Origin: Armillaria gallica
Taxonomy: Eukaryota; Basidiomycota; Agaricomycetes; Agaricales; Physalacriaceae
Length of the DNA stretch: 64,000 nucleotides
Direction: 5' to 3'
Assembly (NCBI GenBank): GCA_037576215.1
Contig: JBANDB010000003.1
Coordinates: 7,130,001 to 7,194,000 of the forward strand
In this document: positions 1-12,575 of the stretch, piece by piece
How positions within the stretch are numbered: position 1 is the first letter of the stretch
Layout: the number at the start of each line of letters is the position of its first letter
Translations under genes and position numbers: made by a program
The notes under the pieces: model-generated
The model's database searches: none
What the model was told of the DNA's origin: nothing
Seen by the model: the letters and a program-made list of their open reading frames with translations, nothing else

Positions 1-979
1 AGGCTGTCCATCCTTGCAGGCCTTGCATTCTTGAGGGCACCAAGTGTACTTTTGCTGGGCTGTCTTCAGTCTGCCATGCTTGCCACAAATCGGTGACTTG
101 TCAGTGCATTGGAGGCCTTCTCAACTGACAAATTCTCTTGATGCCATACCAAGATCCTCATTTGGAGAACAATCAAAATATCCTTGACATTATTGATAAG
201 CTCATTGATGCTGACCCTTATAAAGCTAGTAAGTTCTTGTCTTCCACTTTTTCTGGTCTGCAGTTACTAATTCCATGCATTTACAGAACCTTGGGCTGAC
301 ATTGGTGATGATTTTTATATGGAAGCTATTGTTCACAACATGGCACAGTTTATTGGGGTGAACTATCAACAGTTCACTTCTCAGGGCAAGTCTATAGCCT
401 CATTGGTGAAGATGAAGGAATCTTTCTACCACCAGTTGGAGTCCAACACCTGTGACCTCTACTTGAACCTGAAGCTTTGTCAGGTCCTTGTCCAGCATTA
501 CTATCTTGTCATGGTTAAACTCGATGAGGCACATGTCCAAGAGGAAGTGGAGGCTAGTACTGCAGCCAAGATGAGACTAACAATCATGCTACATCTTCTT
601 CTCACAACATCTATGTTTCTTGGTGGAGGAAGAAGTACCAGCATTCAGGTCATGGCTGCAGTAAGAAGAACCACTCAAAGAACAAGGGTAAAAAGGAGGA
701 CTGGAAGGGTAAAGGCAAAAACAAGGCCACCCAGCACATTAAAGAATGTGGTTGGGGTTGTGATCATGATAACTGCAATGCTAACCAGGAGGAGCCTGAT
801 CCCGCACCAGCTCTTTGTCCTTGCCGTTGGTGGGGCAGTTGTGGTCGTGCTAACTGTTCTTCTAAAGGCAGCTGGACTCCACATCCCCAGGAATCCATTG
901 AGTACCAGGACAGTGTCCCCAGTAACTATGGAGGAAACTGGCAGAGCAAGGCAGGCTCCAGTCATCGTGGCCATTACTA
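1..979 (+). pseudogene. Cys-rich zinc-knuckle-like protein with basic C-terminus, 5'-partial, disrupted
   Basis: The window opens inside this gene, so its N-terminus is missing. The first exon (to 228) reads a cysteine cluster with repeated CxxC spacing (PCRPC, CHAC, CQC) that resembles a zinc-binding knuckle. It meets an in-frame TGA at 126-128 and then continues in the same frame (LMPYQDPH, then DIIDKLIDADPYKA). A 58-base GT..AG intron (229-286) joins it to the second exon, which reads KPWADIGDDFYMEAIV. Around 555-590 the frame shifts by one. The new frame holds a Lys/Gly-rich stretch and a second Cys-rich segment (CGWGCDHDNC, CPCRWWGSCGRANC) and ends at TAG 977-979. I recognise the general type as a repetitive agaricomycete family, possibly from a mobile element, but know no function. 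The nonsense codon and frameshift make a pseudogene likely. Confidence 0.5.
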
Positions 980-1177
980 GAGTTGCCATGGTCTTCTAGG
1001 TAGTTGTATTCAATTTGTACGGACATTTTTGCAGGGGTATATATTGAAAGAGTGTTGAGGGACCAGTATGGATCTACTGGTTAGAATATTTAGCTATGAA
1101 TGAATGTGTAGGGGCTCCAAAATGGAGCTCAATTATTTATATAAAATTTTTAGTTTGTGCTAATGTCTTGAGTGAAA

Positions 1178-1620
1178 TTAAGCAAGTTCCACTTCATTAT
1201 GCACTCCTTCTAAGTCTGGGAGGTCATCAAGTGTACCATCATCTGATGATGCAAAGAGATCATTGATCCATGTGGGTGGCACATCAATGATTACATTGAT
1301 ATCCAGTATGTCAATCTTCTTCCTAGCAAAGTACAGCAATAGTCTAAATGCAGCAACTGGTCTTGTGAAGGTCAAACCATTTAATTCACAAAGGAGACAT
1401 GCGCTGCCTTTATTCCTCCCAAAGATCACTAAGGGGCCTAAATATCTGGCATACATTTTACAATTTAGAGCCTTCTCTATCTGCATGTTGCGCATCAAAA
1501 CTAAATCACCTTTCTGGAAGTTGAAGTCTCTGATAGAGTATTTGTGTTCCTTCTCAAATTTAACTGTGGCATTTCTTCTAGCTTCATAGACTTTAGACCT
1601 CAAATGCTGATATGCTTGGT
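1178..1620 (-). mobile_element. Ty3/gypsy-type retrotransposon polyprotein, 3' end only
   Basis: The minus-strand reading runs from RSKVYEARRNATVKFEKE through FQKGDLVLMRN, CKMYARYLGPLVIF and RPVAAFRLLLYFARKKI to an acidic tail. This is the layout of the C-terminal end of a gypsy integrase: a GPY/F-like module after the catalytic core, in which the polyprotein binds DNA or chromatin during insertion. Nothing upstream of about 1620 continues the integrase, so the core, RNase H, reverse transcriptase, protease and gag are absent. The fragment converges tail-to-tail with the Cys-rich gene, and no long terminal repeat can be paired with it. It is a truncated relic. Confidence 0.7.
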
Positions 1621-4600
1621 ATCAGGCTACCCATAGATTTTGCAATTTCATATCAAATAAAGCAGTCTACAAGTGGTACAGGGAGCTATAGTGAAGGCTT
1701 TACACTGATAGCTAGTATACTACATAAGATAGTGAGCAGTACAGTGTCAGAATGGACTTAGAAGCGACATCTAGATGAGTCAACTCTATAAGCCTTCAAT
1801 GCTGAATGCTATTCCCTGCCAAAAACAAAGACTAATTACAGTCAAACCAAGAGACACATTGAGATGGGTTACAAACCTAAAGCAGAACACAGAAGGACTA
1901 GATTTACTCATCATCTTGATGACTTGAATGAACCTAGAAGAGAATTGCTAAGTCCACAATGATTTACAACATGAAATGAAGTTAGCTTAGAACATGAATA
2001 AACCTGGAATAACTGAATAACCAACACTTGGTGCTGAGATAGCTAAAAATATCATGCAGTGATCGAAGCAATACAAATCTCGGACCAATGATTGATCACA
2101 ATTGGTGGTTACATCCTCAAGATACTGCGCAACCCATAGTATTGAATAGAAACCCATGCAGCAAGGCATGAAGGAGAAGCAAGGAGTTCCTATGGACCAT
2201 TAGGGCACTCCTTGGCAATAGAATGACTGCTAACCATTCTGTCCGACTGAATAGAAAGCTTGGAATGGTGCTGTCATGCCCACAGCGTGTCTAAGGGTGT
2301 AATTTTGCAAAATGTCATACCTTACACTTTAGCAATGCAGAGGCATCGTGAGCGGGCTGACAGTGCAAGTGGCACATGAAGAAGCAAGGTCACCGAGGTA
2401 GAGAGCTCTATAACAGAAAAAGAAGCAATGGAATTAAAACATAAGGGCTTCATCGTTGCACTGTACCTTATGGGCATGCACAGCAACAAGGCTGAAGGGC
2501 AAGCTAGATTGCCAAACCACCTGTTTGCAATAGAGGACTCAGCTGGAGTGGGATGCGCTTGTATGCGGGCCGAGGCTAATTTAGATAACGACGCATCTGT
2601 AATCTATGACACGTGGTCCCTGGAGATCTGGAAAAATGATATCACGTGCAGGGTAATCAAGAGAACCCCGGGCATGGCCTAGAAACAGGCTTCGGCCGAT
2701 GGAAGTAGCGAGCAGACTGGAAAGCTGAGGCATTTCTTGGTTACCAAGTCTAGAACATGACGCTGTCACCTTCGGAGCAGACCCAAACACTGAATACGAA
2801 GTGTGATCAGTGATCGAGGATTAAGCAGCTATTGAGTGCACGCTCATGAGCTACTCTGCTGCTAGGGTGAGCGACATAGACATCGCTTAGCTCTTTGAGG
2901 ATACTAAAAAGAGAAACAAGTGGCGCACTGCCTAGAGTGCTGGGCCAACTCAGATGAGGAATACCCAGCCAAAAAAGAAGTAAATTACTAAAAATCCATT
3001 TGTAACAATCAATCTCCTGTAGTATAAGTAGAGTAGATTTTCATGTATTAAAAACAAGATACCTACCCCCCATGTACAGTAATAAAGTTTCAGTTTGGAT
3101 CTGGACTTGTTGTGACACGTAAGAGTTAGTAGCTTTGAGCCTTGTCTAGAATGCAAGTTTAGTGAGCTCATAGAGAAATAGAATGAGAGAAACATTTTGG
3201 ATAAAAACTTCGGTTTACTTGAGATAAGAAAGAGATTCGGGGGCAGTGACACTGTGCCCATCTTGAGAGTTTTCTGAGATAAATCTAAGAGAAAAGCTCT
3301 GTTCCTTTTTCTGGTTCAGTGTAAAAAGAGAACTTGTGTTGTGTCGGCCTCTGTGTGGGTCTAGAAAGTAGTTGCAAGGGAATCAGCCAGCTTGAGCTGT
3401 TCTAGCAGTTGCATGAAGTGTGACAGGTGTGCACAGTTGGACCTCATGGCACCATTGTTAGGGTGAGCACACTGTGTGTGAGGACTTGCAGGGATGGTTC
3501 TGAGAGTAATTAAGACTTGAGTGGGAGTGCCGAGAGCCTCCATCGTGACGAGTTTGGAAGTCAGGTTTAGCCACTAAGAGAAAGGCGGTGTCACATGCAG
3601 ATTAGGTCTAGCAGCGGGTCGTACTTAGCGAGCTCACTGACCAAACTTGGTCAACTTGCAGATCTGCGTATCCATGTGTTCCAGCTATTGAAATATATTT
3701 TGCCTCGAGGGTTGCGTGGTTCACCGTGCTCTCTTGTGAAAAGCTCTGAAGAGCTAGAGAATTTGAGACTAGTTTGAAAACACTGCGTGGTTGCGTGTAA
3801 TGTTCTAGCGAGCTCACTGAGAGAAATTGGGATACTGTCAGCACGCAAGTGGAATTAAAATCCTCGCTCCCTCCGCACTTAAGGAGATTGTGTGTGTGTG
3901 TGTTTAGTGCGGTTGAGTTAGGTTTGGTGTGTGTTCATGCTAGGCCATGCTCAGTTTCATGGATGCCCATCACCAGCCTTGTCAGTGCAATCCTTGTAAA
4001 TTAATTACTCATGGTTTATATTGATACCCAAAGCTCATACCATAATTACTTTTAGATACAAGCTCCTATACCTAGGCTAGAAATCATATAAATTAGCAGT
4101 GACTAGACACATAACAGCAGGAAAGCATTCCCCTGTGTTTGTGGTGGTAGCCTTATAGCTACCTAATCAATCACTGGTTTAATTGCATATCCTCAACTGA
4201 AGTGAATTAAGTTCACCAAGTCAACCCCAAAAGGGCAGCTATAAGTAATCTAGAAGAACTAAGTAGGAAGAAGAGTCGTCCCTGCATTTGTGCCTTGCTA
4301 GTTAATTGAACTGCACCGCATACAAAGGCCTCGTGCTCCCTCACCAACTAAAGTGATCTAGATGTACTAAGTTGACCACAGACCAAAGACATTGCCTAGT
4401 TGAAGTGAAATCAGCCCTAGAACACTTTAAGTTCAAACAGTTAATGAGTCTGTGTACTCTTTGCAAGTCTCATACTTGAAGCCAGGACCTGTGAGTTTTT
4501 TGTAGAGTCTGTGTACTCTTTGTAGAACTTTGGTTCTTTGTTGCCAGTGTGTGTGCTTGTGTTGTAATCAAGTTCCTGTACTCCAGAGCAACTATGCTCT

Positions 4601-6043
4601 TTGTAGACCTCTAGGTCCTTGATTGTTCAATTGTTAAAGCTTGTCTAGTTAAAGCCTTACCAGCTCACCCAGATGAAGTCATTGCAAGTCTAAGCCACTC
4701 AAATTATACCTTACAAAACCCCCACATCCATATACCTTGCTATCATGATTAGTGTATCTTGTGTAAACACTTCTAGACTTGAATCAAAGTTGTTTTGAAA
4801 CAAACCCAATTGATTATTGATATCTAAGTACACCATGAGTGCTTCTACCATACTCACCCTCAAACTTAACATTGGTGATTGTGTGTGTGTATGTGTGATT
4901 TAGTATCTAGATTGATGATCTAGACACTTGTTGTATTTGCGCACTGCCTGTTACCAAGCACATCATCTGCACCTTTATGTGTATCTTTTGATTCCAGTAC
5001 GATCAATGACAATACATGCTACATGTGCTAATGAATCGTGATTTACAAAGCACTGCTCTTTGATTTCCAGGAATGGTGATGTGCTCATGGCATATACTGA
5101 AACATCAGCAGGTGGAGAGTCGGCTTGTAGCATGCCAATGATGGAAAGTGCATCAATATATGCTATGGTATAAAAGGTGGTGTATGAGGTGCATATTCTT
5201 CACTTCACTACTTCTTTCTTAGTAACCAAACACCCCTTAGCCTTGCTCACAACATGCAATTCAACATTTTCAAACACCTCTGCATCCTCCCAGGTGTTCG
5301 GTGTGTATTCATTCGAATGTTTTCTGTGTGCATCACTGCTAACAATGGCATTCACAGGGGACTATCTAGGTTTGCAACTTATTCATCTGTGTTTCTCTCT
5401 GACTGAATGCCCAGTAGTCCGTCGACCTCTGGCTAAGGGTGAGTGAACTCTATGCTGTGAGAAAAGCGAGATGACTACCCCATGGTGCATCACAGATACA
5501 CCCCTCGCAGACTACAGACTGATATGATCATGGGTTCTGCAACAAATGGGAGTGGACCAATTAAGCAGCCTAATGGTCGAAACAATGGTGGAGGACAGAC
5601 TGATACCAGTGCAGGCTCGACAAGACCAAGAGGACAGGCCGTGTAAAGGTCAACAATGCCAGGAGACCCCAATTTATTCTAAACATCTAAGCTGCCCTTT
5701 TTATCTTATACCTATCCACTGGAAATAATTCATGCTCTCTTGCCATTTGCTATCCTATAGTTGATATTCCTTTACTTACATGATGTAGTCTTTTCTTCAC
5801 ATCGAGCAAAGAGCTTTGAGTGCTTCTCTCAATTTATGCTACCACATCTACCTACTCTAAAATAATTATATCCTCGTTACGTGTATACGTTGCCTTGGAA
5901 ACTAAGTGTTTCTGATCAGTGACACGATAAGGAATGCCAAACAAGAAGAATGCATTCACAATTTTCGATTTAGAGGTAGTATGAGATTGGAATCCATAGA
6001 AATACGTGCACTGGTACATACCTTCTGTTCAGTGAAAAGGGTA
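1621..6043. other. Long stretch without a supported gene; LTR-like, non-coding
   Basis: I see no coherent gene here. Between about 2950 and 3900, and again between 4430 and 4900, the base composition and short internal repeats look like decayed long terminal repeats. For example, an 18-base string (gagtctgtgtactctttg) occurs at 4446-4463 and again at 4505-4522, and a GT-rich tract lies at about 3888-3904. A short open frame from 5480 to 5641 (starting MVHHRYTPRRLQTDM and ending in a Gly/Asn/Thr-rich tail) could be the end of something larger, but I cannot name it. Confidence 0.35.
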
Positions 6044-6101
6044 TTCTGATTAGTGTAGCAGGATATTACTTGTTGGTTCCGGGTTCAAATCCCGATCAGA
6101 A
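6044..6101 (+). pseudogene. Truncated tRNA-like sequence (no anticodon arm)
   Basis: A 7-base stem (ttctgat with atcagaa) brackets 58 bases. Directly inside the 3' arm is a T-arm/B-box (ccgggttcaaatcccga; GTTCAAATC core). Inside the 5' arm is a tag-tgtagc stretch resembling a D-arm/A-box. Only about 28 bases separate the 5' stem from the T-arm, too few for D and anticodon arms together. This is a tRNA-derived relic or a SINE head, not a working tRNA gene. Its 3' end (cccgatcagaaa) recurs in the relics at 53.8 and 62.6 kb. Confidence 0.6.
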
Positions 6102-8702
6102 ACTCCTTTAGTCTGTGATGATCTTTTTTGGGTGGGTTGAGTCCTGAAGCTGAAGTATGGAATACAGGACTGGTATGCTTCAGTTATGATAATAACCGGT
6201 ATTTGTAGGTATTTGCTCTTACCATATATAGCAGCATGACCCTGGAGACTTCCTCACCTTCGAATTTTTCAAATTGCTAGAGTTTAAATGTTTATTTTGG
6301 ACTTGCGTAGTAATTGATTTAATTTTGTATTTGACATCGGCTCAGCTGGGACCGGCATGGACCTCCCGGTCAAAAACTCTTCAGCGGAGCAGGATGTTTC
6401 CAGAACAGGATCAAAATGACCAATCCCTGCCCAGGTGGATGAGTAGAGACGTAGAAGTCAGAATGGGCATGGAGATTATGGAACTGGTTCTTCCCCTTCC
6501 AATCGGCACAATGTTGGAAGGTACGTCGAATGTATACCACCTATTCAGACATCATCTTAAATTGGTGGAGACATCTCAGATTGATACACATAAAAAGTTG
6601 ATACAAAAAGTCCATATCCAGAATGATATTAAACAATGAATTTTTATAACCACAGCGTTCGAATAAGACGCATGAAATATCAGTTATGGTACTCAGTTTG
6701 CAGCCTCCTTTGACTGGCGAGGTTTTTAGCAGTGACTTCTTATGTCGTAATCAAGTTGACAGGCCTGAGTAGTAGTAGGGGCAGATCCAATCGCGCACAG
6801 CCATATAGTACTTTCCAAGGTGAGCTACTTCTTTGGCAGACATCGCTTCCTCAGCGGTCTTTTGTCTGACATCTTGAAATTCACTCCTGTGCTCAATGTA
6901 ACTCACAGATGGCAGATGAGGTTCATAGGAGCACCTATAAGGGTGGGTCATGCGAGAATTTGCTCCGACCAAACCTGTCATATACTGCCCCTTGGGCTTT
7001 ACAAGTGAAACCTATGAAGGTCAGCGCTGCAATAGCTCGACGATCGGATGCGTGAAGTCTCTGCCTTCAAGAGGCAGTCAACAGCTTGGGCCCACCCCGA
7101 CCCGAAGTCCAGACCGCAAAATCGGGCTAAAGACGGTCATCTTGTACAACACATGTAAGGGTCTTTTAGTCTTCCCTGCAAACCTGACAGAGAAGCGGTT
7201 CTGGAACGTACCCTACAATTTGGATTTGTCAGCCCAAGGAAATATACATGTTTCGACGGCAAGAAAGATATCTAGTGCAACGTAGGATAGAATCCCGGTC
7301 GCAACATCCTTTACATGTATAGTTCTGACTTTCTCTGCTGCCAAGATCCTTAGCTTAGTTACCCTGCTGGCATGGAGAAAGGACCACACCCTTGACGGAG
7401 GTTTTCTTCTCCCGAGTGTGAACGACTGAAATGTAAGAACCATGTGCTTTGAACCCAATCAAGGCAATTTGCACAATTGTTCTGATAGACAAGGTAACGT
7501 AAATTAATCATTGGTGCAGTGTACGAAGCATGATTATTATCACAACTGAAACCACACGGATGAGGGAATAATGTGTCCCGTCAATGGTACAGAGGCATTT
7601 GTATGGATCCTATTTGCACTTTCCTAGTCAAGCTTGATACTTTGCTTCCTTATATGGGGCTTACATCTGAGCCTCCAACATAGTGTATTGATATCTTGTG
7701 CGATGTCCACATCGGACATTTAGTGGAGCCACCATAGGATTGTCAGGTGCAATGTCTGTAGGTTCTTGGCTGCAAAGGAAAGCGCAAAATCAAACCACTT
7801 CCCTGGCTTCAAAGTAGACATGTACTAACATGCATTAAGACTGTATCCTGTGTGTGAAATTCCCTGAGATCGGTGATTCTCCGTTGTACCCAACAACTTG
7901 ATGCATCCACCCAGCATGGAATGGCTCAAATGTAATGAACCCTTGCTTGCCCTGATTGTCACCTTTCAAAGTTACTTACAGAATACAAATATGTCACCAC
8001 CATCCCAATTCAGGCTGGCACTCGCCGTTAGATAGTCACTAATATTGTTTTCCTTTCGATGAATTCAACAGGGCACATGCCCTGTAAAGTGATAATGCAG
8101 ATTTTGTTGCCCATGAAGTTCCATTGCGGACATGTCCAAATGATCATATAAGACAAAAGAATGACATGCATGATGACATTGTTTTCAGGACAAGTGAAGT
8201 ACTTTCATTGGCATGTGGACAGTGTCGTTTCCCAGTCACTTAACAGGTTGACATGCTGTTCACATACCTGCAGGTATGGGCAATTTCTGCAAATCCTCGC
8301 AAGCACGTTTGACGTCAAGAACACTTATCATCTCCCGATAACGGTCAGTCTCTAGAGTACTCCTAACTTTGCGCTGCCACAACATGGGATCAGACACTGC
8401 TCCCATCTGTTGGCTTAAACACCAAGAAACATCGACTTTGAAAAAATTCAGGTTGGTAGCCACTGTCTCACAATATCTCTGACTCATGATAATCGTTGTC
8501 GACTGGCAGAGACAGGTGGCAAGGGGGATTGAAAAAGTTTCGGAAACGCATACAAGTATCACTCAAAAATCTCAAAAATTGGCGCGATGGACAGTAAGTG
8601 ACTGTCCTGTATTCACTTCAAGTAACTCAAAGTAAAGTAGATGAGATGTTTTTCACAGTTCCAATGCACCTGGTTATCATGTTTGGGTTTAATATAATTG
8701 CC
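6102..8702. other. No supported gene
   Basis: Several open frames of 60-120 codons occur but none matches a family I know. Possible coding shadows are a plus frame ending at 6639, a plus frame at 6950-7285, and minus frames at 7213-7458 and 8260-8562. The last reads TNLNFFKVDVSWCLSQQMGA and DVKRACEDLQKLPIP, which looks protein-like. Splice-site context is weak. I treat the stretch as unknown, probably containing one or more decayed genes. Confidence 0.3.
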
Positions 8703-9164
8703 GTCTGGAACACCTAAAATGGTTCAAGAACTTGGACAGGATCGATGATCAATTTCGGTGTGCGTTTAGGTACAAGTTGAGCATATATATTTAACCGGTA
8801 ATAGCATCTTTCTTGTATGTTGAATTCTTCATTTCCACAAAGGGACGTCGAGCATCGAGACGGATGATGCATGAGGTAATCAAGGGAATGTGTTACAGTC
8901 ATGCTACCATCACACGACCCACCCCATTCCTGCTGTCTGGAACACCTAAAATGGTTCAAGAACTTGGACAGGATCATTGATCAATTTCAGTGTGCGTTTA
9001 GGTACAAGTTGAGCATATATATTTAACCGGTAGTAGCGTCTTTCTTATATGTTGAATTCTTTGTTTCCACAAAGGGACATCAAGCATCAAGATGGATGAT
9101 GTATGAGGTAATCAAGGGAATGTGTTACAGTCACGCTACCATCACACGACCCACCCCATTCCTG
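8703..9164. repeat. Direct tandem duplication, unit about 232 bp
   Basis: Copy A is 8703-8934 and copy B is 8935-9164. Both start gtctggaacacctaaaatgg and run to ccaccccattcctg. They differ at roughly 14 positions, and most differences sit in CpG dinucleotides or their TpG/CpA products. Examples are gacgtcgag against gacatcaag, atcgagacgg against atcaagatgg, ttcggtg against ttcagtg, gcatct against gcgtct, and gtcatgc against gtcacgc. No reading frame is shared that would explain conservation. Confidence 0.9.
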
Positions 9165-9551
9165 TCACAGCCTTTCTGGTTCCAGAACGTGGCTGAGATA
9201 ATCATGTCAATTCTCCAAATAATTATACACAGGGAAGAAAATGTTTTTTTGCACCATTGTTTGCATTACAACTGAATAATCTGACACCGGATGAGCCATT
9301 TTCAAGTGCCTTTTCCTCTCACTCCTGCAGGATACATATATCCTATCCTCCCCACTGACCACAAACGGTATCGCTGCACTGTGAAAGTGTACACCATTGT
9401 GATCTATATTTGGACTTTGACTCTGAAAAATATACAGCAAACGGTGTGAAGCAGTATACACTATTCCTCTGCAAAAAATATCATACACAGTGTGGGTCAA
9501 ACACATTGAATACTTCGTATCGACTATGTCATCTTCATCAGCCCCTCTGTA

Positions 9552-11220
9552 CTAGCATGGACGAGCCATGTTCATCCTGAAGGGACCAAATATTACAGTC
9601 GGAGGGAACCGGTATGTGCCTTGCTCATCTTTCACTTCCAGAGGAACTGAGTTGTGGCACAAGTACTGCACGGTAGTCACAGACACTGATATCACACAAG
9701 ATCGAACCCTAACGATAGTCAATAAAGCCTTAAGACATATATGTACCTCCTGGGAATCTATCCGACACGCTGAACCACTCTTTTCTTCTGAAAATGTCAT
9801 CCTCGTCCTCGTCCTTGACATCATCCTGGATGGCGCAGGCAACCATGTTTGCGAGTACTATCTCGCGTATCATCCAACACAGGTCATCTTCTGGCCAGAA
9901 CAAATGAACCCATCGCAGAGTCTGTTCTATAATATGAAGGGCATTCAGTTGGAGGCACATATTGGTATTGGCTTTAACCTTTTATGATTCATGTTCTAAA
10001 TGTCATCCAAGGATATGCAATAAACGCTCAATACTGGTATTTCAATACTTCAATACTTCGATCTTTTCCTAGCTCATTTGTGTTCCAGGCACCACCGTGG
10101 ATTATATCCCTCTCTGTCACGTCCAGGACAAGCTGTATTGCACGAATTGAAGGACATGATTCTTCATGCCATAGGCGGTGAGTAAGTCCTATGTCAATAG
10201 CTGACAGAATTGACATCCTAAGCCCAGATCACCTGATATCTGCCTCATCTACTGCATCATATGGGCCGGACGAATTAAAGACGATGTTGGACATAATAAA
10301 TTCTGGAATACTGGACCTTCAATACGCGCCAGGAGTCTGCAGGATTATATTCATCCTCATGAAGCATTTCAGCGAATCTTATACAAATTTATGAAGATGT
10401 AAGTGCTAATATGCATATCCCAGCGGAGGAGAAGTACGCTAATCTTCATGGGGAACAAGCCGTTTGACTGAACAGTGGAGTTTCAATCTTCGATAGCGCA
10501 CCGTGGAAGGTATCTAGAAGATTCTCCCTTATTAGTTTGATGCTTTTCAGTGCCCCACAAAGGCATCTATTGGCGATTGAAACAATGTCAATTGATGGCA
10601 TTGTCTCTCGCCAGGCATGGAATCAATTTTCCTCTGCAGTTCAGAAGACGTGTTCAGACTTGACCGTATATGTAAGTCTGAAAGTGACCCTGTGCAGACT
10701 TCGGTTTGACATCTATCGAAGTGTACGGTCCTTATTGCCATTGATGTTGGTATCCTTGCAATCCAGTCTGTGGATGCTGGCCAGAATACGTCGGGGATAA
10801 AAATAATGTTACATATCTCCATGGCTGCTTGCCTTGGAAGCATTACCTTTGCTTTCCTGCTACAACGCAAGTATCAGGACATCCTGCAGGTGTCATTTTC
10901 AGATTCTGTTCGTCCAATGACTCTTTATTCCCTGCCAACTGACATACATGTGCATAGTGCCAAATAAACCATGGATTCCGTGACAACTGCAATACTTTGG
11001 AGAACATTGCTGTTGTTCAAGGTCTACCATTTGGCTTACTATACTGGGGGTATGTCGTATGTATTCGAAGTTGGATTCATTCAAATTTACCAATGAACAG
11101 GACAGTGTTCTTTGTCGGCACCTTCCTTATCTTTGGACTGTACACTGGTCCACAGGTGAATAGGATACTGTTCAGTATCAGTTGAGGGATACTGGGACTT
11201 TTGTTCCTGTTCTTTTGGTA
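9552..11220 (+). pseudogene. WW-start multi-membrane-span protein of an agaricomycete-expanded family, decayed
   Basis: The reading starts with a WW-type motif (AWTSHVHPEGTKYYSRREP), then VVTDTDI, a helical stretch, and the block LVLDIILDGAGNHVCEYY followed by AYHPTQVIFWPE. Further on come SPDHLISASSTASYGPDEL, then FSAPQRHLLAIETMSIDGIV, and several hydrophobic segments (near 10,800, 11,020, 11,100 and 11,175). Known agaricomycete proteins show this order: a WW-like start, a cytosolic region with a GYYFVDH-type motif, then four or more C-terminal membrane helices. Their function is not established. The copy is broken: an in-frame TGA at 10465-10467 replaces an expected Arg after HGEQAV, a second TGA falls within the last membrane segment, and frames must shift near 9620. 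Exon limits are approximate. I infer a pseudogene. Confidence 0.6.
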
Positions 11221-12575
11221 CTGGACCTCAAGCCGACATAGCACATGATTCACGAGATGACTGCGGATTGGAGGAACAACGTATATCTCCGGGCTAGGCA
11301 TGGAATACCAACTGCACTTGAGCCCAATGAGCAATATTGACCAAGCTTAATTACTTGCCTTCTACTTTCCTTTCAGGTGTTCGTGCATCTGTACTACTAG
11401 CTTCCAGTTACCCAGTTTTTTTTTTGAATCCTGTTGGTATGTGTTGTACCTAATCCTACATGCCAGCATATGGTGCGATATTGCTACTTGTCCGTATCTT
11501 GTCCTTTCTTCCTGTTCTACATTCCTACACATATTAAAAGTCACCCGGTTGCCAAATATAGCTCTAGATGTTGATGGATTAAGTCATCAAAGCATCGAGA
11601 CAGATGACATTATTTCAAATTCCAAACGCATCGAGGAGCACAGCCACCTTGAATCACCTTCTTCACTTTAGGGCTAAGCTTAAGGGTTACTCGGTGAGTA
11701 TAACTACCTAAATTGTACAATCCACTGATTTATCTAACTCTCACCCCTCACTGCCTCTTCAGTGGTTCTGCAGCAGCTAAGGTCGACTTCATTATTTACA
11801 ATTCTCATTCCTGACCGCAGCCAGCAGTGTTGCTGTATGGCAACTGTTTGGTGCTATTATAAACACTGGGAAATTGTGGAATAAATGAAGTTGAGACTTG
11901 AAACAATGCTGCAATGTATCTTGCTCAGTATATCACATCCTGCATTTTATGTTCTTCTGAAGATATACTTTGAAGCGCACACATCAGACATTTTCAAAGT
12001 CAGAAATCATTATCTGTGTGCCCATTATTTTCAGTGATTTAAGTGTTTCCTTAAAGATCATTGTTCATCAGTGTAGTCTGGGGATTGATGCCTGTTGGGG
12101 TTTTCACATGGCCTAACTATGAAAGAATTGTTAGTACATTGTTAGCAGCAGTTTACCTATTATAAAACCCGAATCAGTCTGCAGGATAGTCTAGATCTTT
12201 CTGGAAGTGGACATATTTGTATAATGGCATCCTGATTTCAGCTGTTACAATTTTTCCTCACTGGCACTGAAGAGATGGTCCTAGATAAACTTCTTTAAGT
12301 ATCTGAAGTTGGAATTTGGTTTTAAGCTCCGTCAAGGGGCATTATGTATATCACATTATTCGGCGATCAGCACATGCCGTTACCATTGGAATCGCATCAT
12401 TTTTTGTCTCTTAATTCCCACCATTGTTTCTGACACGTCGTTTATCAATTCCCATACATATACAATGGAGGAATATCCTTTCAAGATATGGAGTACGTTC
12501 ACAGGTGCAACGGTGTAATCGCTGACTGACCACTACCAGAGCCATCAAACCCCACTCCCCGTTCCCTGTTTCCAG
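11221..12575. other. No supported gene
   Basis: I see no convincing coding exon. The stretch may contain the 5' exons or promoter of the Ulp1-like gene that follows. Near 11,590-11,640 a string agcatcgagacagatgac resembles, weakly, the two-hairpin repeat described elsewhere in the window. Confidence 0.3.

Noticed and set aside
319..999. A single 226-residue protein from one continuous frame
   Set aside because: The second half is a shadow. The real coding signal moves to the next frame near 555-590 and ends at 979 with Cys-rich and Lys-rich sequence.
1178..5000. A complete gypsy retrotransposon
   Set aside because: Only the polyprotein C-terminus is present. No reverse transcriptase, RNase H or matching pair of long terminal repeats could be found.
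6044..6101. Functional tRNA gene
   Set aside because: Good acceptor and T-arm, but only 28 bases remain for D and anticodon arms.
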